Numbered from the stretch's first letter, positions 10,517-22,904 are shown. The stretch: 64,000 nt of DNA from Craterostigma plantagineum (GCA_027422505.1 JAPQWV010000413.1:1-64000); one strand, 5' to 3'. The notes: generated by a model not told the origin, from the letters alone. Translations and numbers: made by a program.

Positions 10517-11338
10517 TTATTTTCTTCCCTCATTTCTTTTAGGGCGTGGGACCTTTTGCATTTCTACTTGGTGTTGCAATTGTTCATTTGTTTTTTTCAA
10601 CTCATCAAGAAGTTTATTGTTTGCTTCCTGCATAGTGTTAATGATCGATGATGTATCATCTTTATCTTTCTTTTTAGTTTGGCTTTCTTCACCCCAATAG
10701 GTCTTTCCGAAGGAGAATCACCAACAAAGTTATCTGAGTCGTGTAAGTTCAGAGGAAATGAAGAAATACCATGAGATGATTGTCCGACAAACTCGGGAGT
10801 TGGAGTTTCTGACTCAGAAGATGGATAATGGCCAGATTGTTTTTTTTTGCTCCTCGTAGCACCATCTTTAAATTTTTCAAACCCTTTTATAATATCCCAA
10901 ACATGATCGTATTTCCATCCTGATTTGAATTTAGGATCTTGTGCGAACAACACTTTTGCTCGACGTATCTACAAGTTGTTCAAAATAATTACTCATAGTT
11001 AATAAGCTTAATAAAATAGGAATTAGAAATTCAATAAAATTTTAATGCTCACTATATCTCATTCGAAGCACCACTTTAGTGCATCTCATCTACGGCTTTT
11101 ATGCATGCATGGAGTCTCCTGGCAGCTTTCTCAATTGTGGAGATCTGTGCTTGCATAGATCTCTTGGTACGAACCTCATAATGCTCAGGTTTTTCTTCGT
11201 TGAAAGCTTGTTCTATACGAGACCAGAATCGATCAGATGATTGGTACACCCCAACAATTGGGTCTTGAGAAATTTCATGTAAACCCGGCATAAGAGGATA
11301 TCTTCATCGTGGTTATAGGATGATGATCGGATCGACAT
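10517..11338 (-). pseudogene. Myb/SANT-like ORF1 protein of a PIF/Harbinger element
   Basis: Minus-strand gene starting MSIRSSSYNHDEDILLCR (ATG at 11338-11336), with a Myb/SANT-like segment (DPIVGVYQSSDRFWSRIEQAF), a putative intron near 10965-11060, and a NAM-associated-like part (KFKSGWKYDHVWDIIKGFEKF). It ends with a coiled-coil tail (MQEANNKLLDELKKTNEQL) and stop at 10517-10519. Frameshifts near 11290 and 10680 and a stop near 11084 break the frame. In PIF/Harbinger transposons this Myb-like partner binds DNA and helps bring the transposase to the nucleus. It is divergent from the transposase gene, with about 640 bp between the start codons, the usual arrangement. Confidence 0.75.
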
Positions 11339-11424
11339 TTTACACAAAGTTAAATGTAATAGATGCTTTGTATGATGTTGGGAAGTAGTGAATCCTACTA
11401 AAATGCCAAGAGTTCTTTTATAGT

Positions 11425-11860
11425 GAAACAACCTGAAAATGACAACTCACTACAAAGATTCTCACACATCTCTATGCTATAGCTCCGAAATGACAACTCC
11501 CTGCAAGGAATCTCACACCTCTAAAGCTTATGGCCTCAGAAGTGACAACTCTCTGCAAATGTTCTCACACATTGAATGATCCACCCGAAATGACAACACC
11601 ATGCAAGGAATCTCACACCTCTCAATCTTAGGTCATCTCCAAGGGACAACTCTCTGCAAATGTTCTCACACCATTGAGTTATCTACCCAAAATGACAACA
11701 CCCTGCAAGGAATCTCAAACCTCTCAATCTTATGGCCTTGGAAGTGACAACTCTCTGCAAATATTCTCACACCTTCCGTTGCTATGGTCCCGAAGTGATC
11801 ACTCCATGCACAGATGCTCACTTCTTCCAATGCTATGGCCCGCAAGAGACACTCATTATA
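11425..11860 (+). repeat. Tandem repeats in the divergent Harbinger promoter
   Basis: Seven to eight imperfect copies of a unit of about 60 bp built around TGACAACTCTCTGCAAATG then TTCTCACACC. The array lies between the start codons of the Myb-like and transposase genes, so it would form the shared upstream region. Confidence 0.85.
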
Positions 11861-11979
11861 ATTGTTCTTACACTTTGAAATACACTACTATAAATACATA
11901 TAACTTATGCTCATGTGAAACAATCAATCCATTTAGACATTTAACATAATTTTCTCATCCTACATATACTCTATCACTA

Positions 11980-13207
11980 ATGAATTTCAGTTTCGGCAAT
12001 TCGTCATCTTCCTCTTCTGATGATGATATCGTGCAAATTATAAATACTCTTCGTAAAATACAAGAAGTGATAGGTCGTGTTAGCGCTAATAATAACATGA
12101 TCATTCAACAACTTATCCATCAACAAAACCACCAAGCCCCTCATGGAGGTTCTGTTCTGGGGCATATATTTATCAACCTTGATCGAGAGGCTGCTGATCG
12201 TATGTTGTACAATGATTATTTTTCAGATAACCCACTGTACAATGAGGTCATGTTTCGTGGACGATATCGAATGCCACGCTCTTTGTTCCTTCGAATTGTC
12301 GAAGCAATCAAAAATCATGATAACTACTTTCAACAGCGAGTGGATCGTGCAGGAAGACTTGGATTATCTCAAATACAAAAAATGACTGCTGTTTTTCGCA
12401 TATTGGCATATGGTGTTCTAGTAGATGCTACGGACGAGTATGTTAGAATCAGTGAGTCTACTGCAATTGAAAGTATGAAAAAGTTCTGTCGAGCGGTAGT
12501 TGAGGTATTTAGTGAGCGTTATTTGAGGAGGCGTACGTCTAATGATATTTCTAGACTTCTTTATATTAGTCAGCAGCGTGGTTTTCTTGGAATGTTAGGG
12601 AGTTTAGATTGCATGCACTGGAGGTGGAAAAATTGCCCTACTGCATGGCCGGGCAATATGCAGGTCGTAGTGGAAAACCTACCATTATTCTTGAAGCTGT
12701 AGCAGATTATGATCTTTGCCCAGCTCCAACAATGATATCAACGTACTAGAGTCATCTCATATTTTCTCAGACCTAACTCAAGGTATTGCTCCTTCAGCTC
12801 ACTCGTTGTTCAAGGAAAAGAATATAATATGGGTTACTATTTCGCTGATAGCATATATCAAAAATGGTCTACAATTGTGCAAACAATTCATGAGCCATGC
12901 GGTCCCAAGAAAAAAATATTTTGCAATGAAGCAAGAATCTTACAGAAAAGACGTTGAACGTGCATTCGGAGTTCTTCAATCACGTTTTGGCAATGTAGCG
13001 GGACCGATACGTCATTGGAAAAAGGAAGTACTACACGATATAATAACTACATGTATTATTTTGCATAACATGATTGTGGAGGATGAACGTGACCTTAGTG
13101 CCCCAACTGAAATTGAGATGGAATCGTCTCCGCCGGAGGTCGAAATGGCGATAGATGAAACTCGATTTGAAGAATTCATATCTCGTTACAAAAAAAATTA
13201 TGAATAA
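11980..13207 (+). pseudogene. PIF/Harbinger transposase (DDE nuclease), frameshifted
   Basis: ATG at 11980; a Ser/Asp-rich start is followed by the plant Harbinger nuclease body. Recognisable blocks are MFRGRYRMPRSLFLRIVEAI, GSLDCMHWRW (first Asp), SNNDINVLESS (second Asp) and KDVERAFGVLQSRFG (Glu), ending in CIILHNMIVEDER. A frameshift near 12655 and a deletion near 12710 remove the segment between the first Asp block and SNNDINVL. A second shift lies near 12805-12900. The usual protein is about 400-450 residues, and both ends are present, so the gene is nearly full length but broken. The enzyme would cut at TTA/TAA targets. Element ends were not identified. Confidence 0.85.
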
Positions 13208-14891
13208 AGATGATCACATTGCACTCCGTAATGATTGATTGATCATTTGTAGGAGGAGTATACAAATGGCGAGACTTGAAATCTACCTTTTTGTTATGTG
13301 TACGATTTTACTTATTTGCGTGTATTTTTTAGCTCGTGTATTGTAATTTTTATTTCTCATAATTATTATTTTATCAGCTTATATGTGTACCTTTTATCAG
13401 TTTATAGAAAAATTATGCATTTTTTCTAATCGAATTAAAATAATAGTGTGGTGTAATATGTAATTATGACAAAATATGTTATCAATATATAAAAGTTGTA
13501 AAAGTTGATGTGAAAGAGAATATTTTAAGAATATTCTTTTGAGTTTGAAAACGAGTTCAATGGTTGGAGTTGAATTAATGTTTGATGTGACATTGCAAAA
13601 TGGGTTTATAAATGGGTTTTTTGATTTGAGACGTGGTAAAGCCCTATCTCGTTGCTCTATTAATGCAGGACAGGAAAATATAAAAAGGTGCAAGAAATTT
13701 AGGTTAAGAGGCCTATAAGATTGAGATGCGTGTGAATTGTGAATCATAACAGCTGTGGAAAAACAAATATTCAATTGGAATAATAATATATTGTTTTATA
13801 TACTTTTGAAAGAATTCAGAAGGTGCAAAGAAAAAAACTTTATTTGTCGTATTGTTGCTGTTGCCCTGGCACGGCATATAACTATTACTAGAGAACTATT
13901 CGTTACATCATTTCTTTGAATAAAAACATATACTAGTATATAGTCCGGCACATCATGATCATTGTCATATAAAATAATGTAAAGAGTACAATCTACGGAA
14001 GAGATAATAAATATTTAAAGTTAAATTATTGGTAGATCTTCACACCTACAAGTATCGGAATTTGGGCGTGACCAGACCACCTTTTATTTTGAAAATAACA
14101 CCAAAAAATCAAATTCTACTCGTTACCTTGACAAGGTGGAAAGGGGAATAACAACAATAATAATTGTGTAGTGTAGATCTATACTAAACTTATTTCTTTC
14201 TTTATTCAATCCTTATCCCTTGCAAAATAATGTCATGCATGACGTTACTTAATTTTATTCAATATTCCTGTATGACCAACATAGTCAATACTAAGTTTCG
14301 ACTGGTGGAATTTCCCTGAATAAATATTATATTCCACGCATTGCTTTGATTTGCGTTACATCTTAACAGTCTTTTGTATGTCTAATATATGCTTTATTTA
14401 GCTATCTCGGCGTTTTCAGTCGTTGATCATCAAAGTATCAAACTGCAAATATGTCAAATTATTTTACTTTTGTATAATATATGTTACAACTTGAGCGTAT
14501 ACCAAAAGTTTGGAAGTGTAATTGGTTGCCCATAAATTGACAATGGACAGCATTTAAATACGGAGCCATGCTTCATCATAAACCCCACCGTAAAAATTCA
14601 TATCCCTCGGAGTATATTTTTTTGTCCAAGATGTATATTACACTCTCTCTTTTGCCTACTCAAATATTATACTACTATTGTAATATGCACAACTGTCCAT
14701 CACCTCTTCTGAAAAATATGACACTATTTTACTTATTTATAGACAGAAAGCATATAATATTCTTAGAATATTAAGCCTGGTAGGGAGGGAAGTAAGCCGT
14801 GACATAACATAGTGGTCTGCCATATTTAGATGTTTATTCGTTGGGTCATAATTGTAAATTAACTTTTCCCAACAAAGTTGTTCAATAAGTG
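13208..14891. other. AT-rich non-coding region
   Basis: About 1.7 kb of AT-rich DNA. It must hold the right end of the Harbinger element, but no convincing terminal repeat or gene was found. Confidence 0.5.
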
Positions 14892-15771
14892 TAGGGTTGC
14901 AAATGAATCGAATCTTTTTGTTCGATTCGAAATTCGATTCGAAATTTAAGATTCGGATTCGAAATATTAGAATATCAAATCCGAATAAGAATATTTTTTT
15001 CGATTCGAATAATTTTCGAATAAGAATACAATACGACAATATTCGATTCGAATTTTTTAGAATATTCGATTCGAATAATATAATATATATTAAAATATAT
15101 ATATTATAAATACTTGTAGTTAAACTAACATATTAATATGAACGAAATACTTAAAAGAATATATATGGCCCAAGGTGAAAAGCTCACATGATTTAATTGT
15201 AAATAGTGAAACTAATAAGTAAAGCAAAAGCCCTAGACGATTGAATTGCTTCTTCCAATAATTTGAGCCCCACCGTAGTTCTGCTCTCCCTTGCACAGCC
15301 ACCGTAGTTCTTTTACGCCGTAAATCATATATTTCATTTCTTATTATTCTATAAATAGAAGAAAAATCGGTTGATGTGGTATTGCATGGATGATGATCGA
15401 AGCAAGCTAAGGAAAAAATTATTTTTGGAATTTATCGATGAAAGGTTTTTTTGTGCTTTCGTATGATGTATTGGATAACCTAATGATATGTTTTGCTATG
15501 TTTTTCTTTTTATGTCGTAAACCGCATTTTTTATTCATTACGTAATTTTTTTTGCGTTATTTGTTTTCTTAAATAGGTTTTCTGAGAAAAAATCATTCGT
15601 ATCCGAATATTCGAATATTCGCAAAATATATTCGAATATATTATCAAATAGAATATGAAATAATTTTGTTATTCGACTAATAAAAGAATATGAATATGAA
15701 TATTCGGAAAAGAAAAGAATACAAATAGAATATGGTGGTATTCGACTCGATTCGATTCGTTTGCAACCCTA
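14892..15771. mobile_element. Non-autonomous hAT element, copy 1
   Basis: An 880-bp element with TIRs TAGGGTTGCAAA / TTTGCAACCCTA flanked by an exact 8-bp duplication AATAAGTG (14884-14891 and 15772-15779), the signature of hAT transposons. Both subterminal regions are packed with ATTCGAAT/GAATATTCG words, which form inverted repeats. There is no transposase inside. A related copy lies at 38287-39000. Confidence 0.92.
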
Positions 15772-15779
15772 AATAAGTG

Positions 15780-16620
15780 GTGTCGCTCACTTCATTAGCA
15801 ATCTTTTACTCAATGTACTATTCTAATGTAATTGTCTTTGTCTAATTATTCTTTCTGATATTTCTAACATAATATTTTCAACTTTGAGATCATCAAGAGT
15901 TCAATACCTATATAGCTGTGCCGCGATCCAACTTGGTCTATGATATTTCCTATCCCAACTAATTGTTTGTTCCGTTTGTTCATTAAAATATATTATTATC
16001 TCATTTGTCTTATATAATATTTCAAATTTCAGTTTGGTCGATTCTTTGTTGCAAGCATATAAAACTTGAATTAAAATAATCTTTCTGACAGTTATAATGC
16101 TATGCTATAAAGCAAGGTCCACTTTTCATATCCGTTCACCGTGATTGGGGAAAAATAGACATAAGATGCAAATATCACGTTGTAATAACATGAAACACTT
16201 TAAATATGTATATTACCTCGTTTCCGATAATGGAATGCGGTTCTAATACATTATACAATTTGGTGTGAGAGCCCAACATAAGTTTCATTTAGGTTGTCCA
16301 TGTCAGAAATTTTTAGTTTTAAGGACCTGATACACTTAAGTGTTTTCAGTATCACTTCATGGACCTGTAGTACCATTTCATGGACTTGAAGTACCATTTC
16401 ATCGTTCTGCACTACCACTTCATCGTTCTGCACTACCACTTCGTTGTTCTGTAATAACACAAAACTATAGTCTGATACCAGTTCATATACACTGTAGAAC
16501 ACTTGCATAAATTTTAGGTCCTTCTAAATTTTACAAAAAAATCGGATCCTTAATCTAAAAAATTTTCTGACAGGAGTCTGAAACCCAACTTAAAACATCT
16601 TTTGGAGTATACTTAATTAG
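15780..16620. other. Upstream flank of the B-box gene
   Basis: AT-rich, non-coding. A small tandem repeat near 16360-16450 repeats GTACCATTTCATGGACTTG-like and CACTACCACTTCATCGTTCTG-like words. Confidence 0.5.
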
Positions 16621-16626
16621 CACTAC

Positions 16627-16690
16627 ATTATATATACTTAAACCCACACCTTCACAAGCAATCTCTCTCTCTCTCGCTCTCTCTCACACA
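16627..16690 (+). promoter_or_regulatory. Putative TATA box and CT-rich leader of the B-box gene
   Basis: ATTATATATACTTA at 16627-16640 lies about 105 bp before the ATG and is followed by a CTCTCT-rich stretch (16664-16686), typical of plant 5' leaders. Inferred from position only. Confidence 0.5.
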
Positions 16691-16743
16691 TCAAATACAT
16701 CATATATCATCATCATCATCCCAAGAGATAATATCAATCAAAG

Positions 16744-17872
16744 ATGAAGATACAGTGTGATGTGTGTGAAAAAGAAGCCGCCGCCGTGTACTGCGTCGCC
16801 GACGAAGCTGCCCTCTGTGCCGCCTGCGACCACAGTGTCCACCACGCCAATAAGCTCGCCGGAAAACACCAGAGATTCTCCCTCCAAAACCCTTCACCCA
16901 AACAAGCCCCTCTCTGCGATATCTGCCATGTAATAAACAAATTTCTTACTTACAACGCCGAAATCAGCTGATTTTGTTTTGACAATTTTTTTTTTCTGCA
17001 ATTTATGTTATTGACTTTTGAAGGAGAAAAGAGCCTTCTTGTTTTGCCAGCAAGACAGAGCAATACTGTGCAAAGACTGCGATGGGTCGATACACAGAGC
17101 AAACGAACACACGCAGAAGCACAGTAGATTTCTCCTCGCCGGCGTAAAGATTTCTCCGGCGCCGACCCTTTACCCAGACGAATCGTCTTCTCCGTCGACG
17201 TCGTCGTCTAATAACGTCGTCCCTAATGTTAAGTCAAAAGCTGAGTCGAAGAACAAGCCCTTAGCAGCTGCGTGGACGCCACCTCCGACGGCGAAGAGTC
17301 CGGCCTGCCAAAGCACCGCCGCCGTGGCCCAGGCTGAACCGGCCATGCTCGCCGGCGGTGGTTTGTCCCAAAGCAGTATATCCGAGTATCTGATCGAAAC
17401 GTTGCCGGGCTGGCACGTTGAGGACTTTCTTGATTGTTCCTTTCCTTCTCCTCTTGGTTTTTCTCAGGTTTGCTACGTGAAATACTTCCAATTTTACATA
17501 CTGTTTTTCTGGAGTTTTTTCTTTTATGGTTTGTTCAGTTTTGTTCTCTTCGTTTTGCAGAGGGGAGACATTGATTTTGAGCCATTCTGGGATGATATTG
17601 AGAAGAAGACGGGAGCTCAAGTGATTCCTAATCATGATCATCATGGTCATGATAATATGCTTCCTAATATGCAGAATCAATACATGGAATCTATGAATTT
17701 TGGTGGAAATATGGAGCAATCCAAGGACTATTCTGCAAACGACACTATGAGCGACAAGTATCGTAGCAGAAAATGGAGTAAAGAGAAAGACATCTCTTTT
17801 ATTGTTCCACAGATCGTCGGATCGATCGTATTATGTGATGTGAATCTAATTTTTGTGCTTTGCCTCCCTTAA
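16744..17872 (+). CDS. B-box zinc finger transcription factor (BBX20/21-like)
   Basis: Three exons (16744-16929, 17024-17467, 17561-17872) join in phase 0 with GT-AG introns and give 313 residues with no disruption. Two B-box zinc-binding domains are clear: residues about 1-47 (MKIQCDVCEKEAAAVYC...LCAACD...HHANKLAGKH) and 59-105 (PLCDICHEKRAFLFCQQDRA...ANEHTQKHSRFLL). Next come a Ser/Pro-rich linker, the motif SISEYLIETLPGWHVEDFLD, and near the C-terminus a basic stretch followed by a VPQI motif of the COP1-interacting VP type. There is no CCT domain. This matches the double-B-box class of light-signalling regulators (BBX20, 21, 22), nuclear factors acting with HY5. Whether the C-terminal residues after VPQI are genuine is uncertain. 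It is the best preserved host gene here. Confidence 0.93.
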
Positions 17873-17928
17873 TTTTTGGACCATTAATAGAACTAAAAAA
17901 GCTCTAAATAATTAAAGGCCTTGACTTA

Positions 17929-18138
17929 CCTACCAAAGTGGGTATAGCCCAACTCCTATTAAAAAAGTAATATTTGTAAATTTATTTAGTGAAACACGTA
18001 AGTGGTGTTTTAACATAGGGTAGGGTGTAGTTTGTAACTTATTTAGTGAAACACGTATGTAGTGTTTTAATGAGGGTAGGGTGTAATGTGCCACGTGTCA
18101 TTTTCTGAGCTGAGTTGGGTTATACCCAATTGGGTAGG
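17929..18138. mobile_element. MITE with 27-bp TIRs
   Basis: About 210 bp bounded by inverted repeats of the type CCTACCAAAGTGGGTATAGC then CCAACTC, matched by the reverse of the right end with few differences. Inside, a segment with GTGAAACACGTA and TAGGGTAGGGTGTA is present twice in tandem. A longer word (ATAATTAAAGGCCTTG / ATAATTAAAAAGCCCTTG) repeats directly outside both ends. Superfamily not assigned. Confidence 0.7.
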
Positions 18139-18257
18139 AAAGACAAAACCATAATTAAAAAGCCCTTGTAAAAAGCATGCCAAATATATGAAACTTAAGA
18201 AAAAAATTAAAACATCTTTCGAACCGATTACAATGTAATATTATACGTATTGAGGAA

Positions 18258-18616
18258 TTTCATGGTACTCAACTTATGTGAGCACCTTACATGGGTACAT
18301 GTCGATTTGCACCAATCGTGCAATGTTGAAATGTCACGTCAACATTAGGTGATATGTGACATCAATTAACATATTCTAGGTGTCTTGGTCGACATCTCGG
18401 AAGATGATGTTGCATGTTTACGATTTATGTGGCACCTATTATGTGACATTGATCTGTGTGTAAATGTGTCACATCATCTTTCGAGATGTCTACCAATGAC
18501 GCCTAGAATGTGTTAGTTAGTGTCACGTATCAATAATGTTGATGTGACACGTCGACATTGCACGAATCAGTGCCGAATCGACATGTGTTTATCTAATGTG
18601 AGCGCCATAAATCGTT
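18258..18616. repeat. Foldback MITE, long imperfect hairpin
   Basis: Two arms of about 150-160 bp are imperfect reverse complements. Matching blocks include ACATGTCGATT, CGTGCAATGT, GACATCTCG(G/A)AAGATGATGT and ACATTCTAGG. Transcription through it would give one long hairpin. Confidence 0.78.
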
Positions 18617-19309
18617 ATGTATTTGGTCGTATACAGCTTAAATAAAAATCGCGTTTGTGGGGACACTTTGGCTCGTTCCCTCTTTGCGTCATTTATTTAA
18701 TTAATGCTTGTAGATATTAGTGCCTAATTTATGGTTCAATGGTCATTAAAGAGCAGCTTATTTTTCTTTCAAATCGTCAGCACGGCCCTTAAACATGGGA
18801 ATGAGGCGATATTATGAGTATCCACAACTTTCGATCAACTTTGACTCACCTCATTATTCTTATAAAAACGGGGAAAAAAATAATTACATAAAAATAACGT
18901 TGTATCTTGTTTTCGTGCAACCTAATTTCGTTGCAACAACGTTGTATCATATTGACTGAAATTAATGTGCGAGAAGGAACGTGTGGAAAAGTGAAGTTTC
19001 GTCATTTTTTTGGATGCGTCCGAGAAAGTCTTAATGATCCACGGATGATTTTATAGTTCAGGTTGAATTTTGTTATTTGAATAACGACATTGAAAAGCCA
19101 AAGTTGACGTACAGAATGAAATAGTACGCTGATTATCTGTTCACTTGTTGCTAATTAGCAACGACTAATAAATTGGACTGGTTAAACATTACTATTTAAA
19201 CTAGCCCAAGTGTATTCAGATAATTAACAGACATTTCCATCAATAACCACAGACGTTATAATAAATAATTTAAACTTAAAGTTATAGAGGTCTGAAACAA
19301 TTAAGGTAA
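18617..19309. other. Non-coding spacer left of the Helitron
   Basis: AT-rich, no gene or repeat recognised. The A at 19309 is the host base next to the Helitron 3' end. Confidence 0.45.
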
Positions 19310-19318
19310 CTAGGTTTG

Positions 19319-19337
19319 CCCCGTGCGATGCACGGGG
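19319..19337 (-). other. Helitron 3' terminal hairpin
   Basis: Perfect inverted repeat CCCCGTGC with a three-base loop, five bases before CTAG on the minus strand. Confidence 0.85.
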
Positions 19338-20204
19338 TAGTTTGTTGCCATGAAAATTGAATTATTATTCAATTAAGATAGATATTCTCTTTCAGTTATA
19401 TACAGCAATCATTCCATATGTTATTAAAAGCGGAAAAGTAATACAACCCATTAATTTGAATCCTATGAAACATGTTTTCATCAAATAGAATCATATTCAT
19501 AATAAACGACGACACGGTATGTTGGTCGATGGTGTTGAAAACACTGTGGTATACTATGTTTGTTAACCCGTTGCGTCGTCTTCTTTGATTCGCATTATGG
19601 TCATCAGATAAAGATTAAATCTCTTTTCATAAATCATGCATATCAACAGATATTAGTGTTGTGAAACTTCGTAAGACTGCTTTAGTGTAAGACTGCTTAT
19701 TTGCGCGATTGGACTGTAGAAGGTTGTATCCATTTGTTTGACTGGAAACTACGTAGTAGTGTACGACTATATGAATCCTGTGTCCACATATAAAGGTTTC
19801 TTCCAATAGATAAAAATTTAACATTGACGTTATCAAAATCAGACAATAGCTTAAAAGCACTTATGTTCAGAAAGGTAACTAAGAAATTGAACTTCAATGT
19901 TGAGAAAATGGTGAATCTCGTTAATGAAATAGTAAACAGCATCGACGCAAAGCAGTTCTGATAAATGTTGTTCAAAGATACAATAGGCATTTCTATAATA
20001 TATGTTGTCACAAAAAGTTATCTTCTATTGCCATCTTGTCCTTTACACCACGGGATCTTAAGAGCTCATATTTCACCTGGAATAATAAGCACCAAATTGT
20101 TGACGTGTTATCATAGTAGAGGCAGCATCCATGTTTCCTTGCACAGGCGGGAAGTAGACGGGGTCCACGAATTTCTGCTCTAACTCCATCAGACAATCTA
20201 TTGT

Positions 20205-20223
20205 CCCCGTGCGATGCACGTGT
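20205..20223 (-). other. Second, degenerate Helitron-type hairpin
   Basis: A near copy of the terminal hairpin (CACGTGC-ATC-GCACGGGG on the minus strand), followed by ACAATAG where CTAG would be expected. It looks like an older or bypassed Helitron end 890 bp inside the present one. Confidence 0.6.
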
Positions 20224-20837
20224 TATGTTTTGTGCAATATATATCGACACGAATAGCACTCGAAAATAGCAAGTTTGAGTTAGAATTTTCGACATGTTTA
20301 AGTAAATGTGTAAACCCGACCACAACTCAAATATTTAGTGGGCTAAGTTAGGATTCGAATTTTCAACCCGAAATCAACCTGCAGTCAATCTATTTAACCC
20401 AATTAATATAAATTATTAGAATATCCTTAACATAAATAAAATAAAAAGGTAGATCTTATGCTCAATGAATTATGCTGAGATGTCATGAAAATGAGGGTAG
20501 AAGATCAAATGGAAGATAGCTTGCCTGAAAGTTCAAGTTAACTACCATCGACTTCGGTTGACATAGGCAAGTTTAATTGTTTCTTAATTATATTGATCTT
20601 CTAGAAAAAAAAAAACAATGTTTCTCTATTGTTTTGTTTTATTTAGATTTATAATTCTGTTTATTTAATTTTTTCTTGTTTCTTTTTAAATTTTAAACGG
20701 GTTGGCTGGTTAGTGGGTTAGATTTGACTTAAAAAATGCCGGGTTTGTGTTTAATATTTCAACCCGTTTAAGTAAATAGGTTACGTTAGGGTTGAAGTCT
20801 TCAACCCATTTATTAAACGGGTTGAACCGGAATGTGA

Positions 20838-21132
20838 CCAACCATATGTTTTGTCACCACGTCATTCTTTTTATCGTGTAATATAAATTAATGCATGATT
20901 ATCATTAGCTCTTTATAAAAACAATAATAAAAATTCTACAATCTTGCAGTCTTTCAGTCTACAGTCTTACATGGTTTAAATAGTCTCGCCTGATAGCTGT
21001 GTATCGTACAGTCTTGCAATGTTTAAGTATTAGTTGTGCAGTCTTACAGTCTTACAATGTTAAGCGATCTCATTGCAGACTGCAGTCTCATGGCTGTGCG
21101 TTCGGTCACACAGTCTTGCAGTCTATAAAGCC
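20838..21132 (+). repeat. Direct repeat, copy A
   Basis: About 295 bp repeated at 21941-22232 with small differences. It is rich in CAGTCTTACAGTCTTAC words and non-coding. Confidence 0.85.
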
Positions 21133-21940
21133 ATTGCAACAGTCTTACATACTCGCGGTCTTACGTTTCTGGAACAGTATTCTGTTGTTGTATTTAGTTT
21201 GCGAGATTTTATTCTACTTTAAGAAGTAACCAGTCTTGAACGTTTCCAATATTTTCAGAACTACACACACTAATCTGAGTTATATACTTGTGAAATAAAC
21301 TCCATGAATGGAGACACCATGCTCATCGATTAATGGGCTCGCTAAATATTTAAAATCATATGTTCCAAAACCCAGTCAGTTAACATGTAGTATTCATCTT
21401 GAACTTCGGTTAACATTCTCATAGAAATAAGCATATTTCAACGCAATTTGCAATTCGATATTTACAAAAGAACAAAACAGTTACCCAAAAGTGTTGCGAT
21501 CGAATTAAACCAATAAGCCATTGCATTCATCAAATTCCCAGGAAAAACACCACACAACTAAATATAAAAGCCATGAAGTATTATCAATTAGACCATGCAC
21601 TGAAATACATGGAAGAAATATATCTGAGCATAACTGAGCCACCGTCATCGATCCGCGTACCACAAACTGTTGTTGTTTTGCCAAGGCTCAAATAGTAGCC
21701 ATCAGTGGTACAAAACTTATGAAGCTGCAAAAGAGGATGATTAGCATGGCGTTTCACGTATTTATGAACCTGTACCAAGTTCTCGAATCTCATATACTTT
21801 TGATGCAAGTTCTTATTGAAGAGATTCTTGCAGTTTGTTGAGCCTCGCGATCCTGATTGCAAGTATACCTTGTTGTTGCAACATAGAGAGCACATTGTTT
21901 TTGGATATGCAATAATGGTGATCCCGATTTAAGTTTCATT

Positions 21941-22232
21941 ACCCAACCATATGTTTTGTCACACACATCATTCTTTTTATCGTATAATATATTAATGCAT
22001 GATTATCATTATCTCTTTATAAAAACAATAATAAAAATTGTACAGTGTTGCAGTCTTTCAGTCTACAGTCTTACATGGTTTAAATAGTCTCGCCAGGTGT
22101 GTATCGTACAGTCTTACAATGTTTACGTATTAGTTGTGCAGTCTTACAGTCTTACAATGTTAAGCGATCTCATTGCAGACTGCAGTCTCATGGCTGTGCG
22201 TTCGGTCACACAGTCTTGCAGTCTGTAAAGCC
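21941..22232 (+). repeat. Direct repeat, copy B
   Basis: Second copy of the 20838-21132 segment, about 1.1 kb further on, within the Helitron. Confidence 0.85.
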
Positions 22233-22904
22233 GAAACCTTCAGTCACAATCATAAGGCCTAGTCATACAAATCCAAGGTCCCCAACTAACTGAGTAGAGG
22301 GTACAGTCATATAATCTCGATCTTCAAACAATTTAAGGATAGCAAACAGATCTTAAATAAAAAAAAATTCAAGCCTAATAAACATTTCCACAATCACGTA
22401 CAACAAAACACAAAGACGACAATAACTAAAGAAAAGATTATGATGAAAAATGAATACTTACACCGTCTAATAGAGACCATTCAGTTTTTGCCTAAGAAGC
22501 TTATGCATTAATGTCATGCCAATATTCCACTATTTTACCAAATAGAACAAAGAGAAAAGGCTTGCATAAGCTCTCATCAATAACAGAGGTGCTACATGGG
22601 CTGAATGGTGGTAACATAAGAAAGTTATTAAGTGTAGTACGTATGAAGAAACCGTTGTGTCCAAAATTCATGGAGCTCTTCTCGGCGGAGCTTATTAACT
22701 TTTAGCCTTCTTCTCCTACTTCATGGATCGAATACTGGTGGAAAAGGAGAAAAAAGTGCTTCTGGACAAAAGAATAATCCTTAGAAACAAGACAAAGCTG
22801 TGGAAACTGACATTGATTGGAATATTGCCACGGTCGTACAATATGTATATTCTTAACAGTCGCACTACATAACATAACAAAAACAATTATTAACGGATTA
22901 ACCA

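Noticed and set aside
11674..11949. 91-codon frame over the Harbinger promoter repeats
   Set aside because: It arises from reading through the 60-bp tandem repeat.
9885..13800. Terminal inverted repeats of the Harbinger element
   Set aside because: I scanned the flanks for GGG/CCC-type ends with TTA or TAA duplications and found no pair I could defend.
16360..16450. CRISPR-like spaced repeats upstream of the B-box gene
   Set aside because: A small imperfect tandem repeat in a plant genome; no regular spacers and no cas genes.
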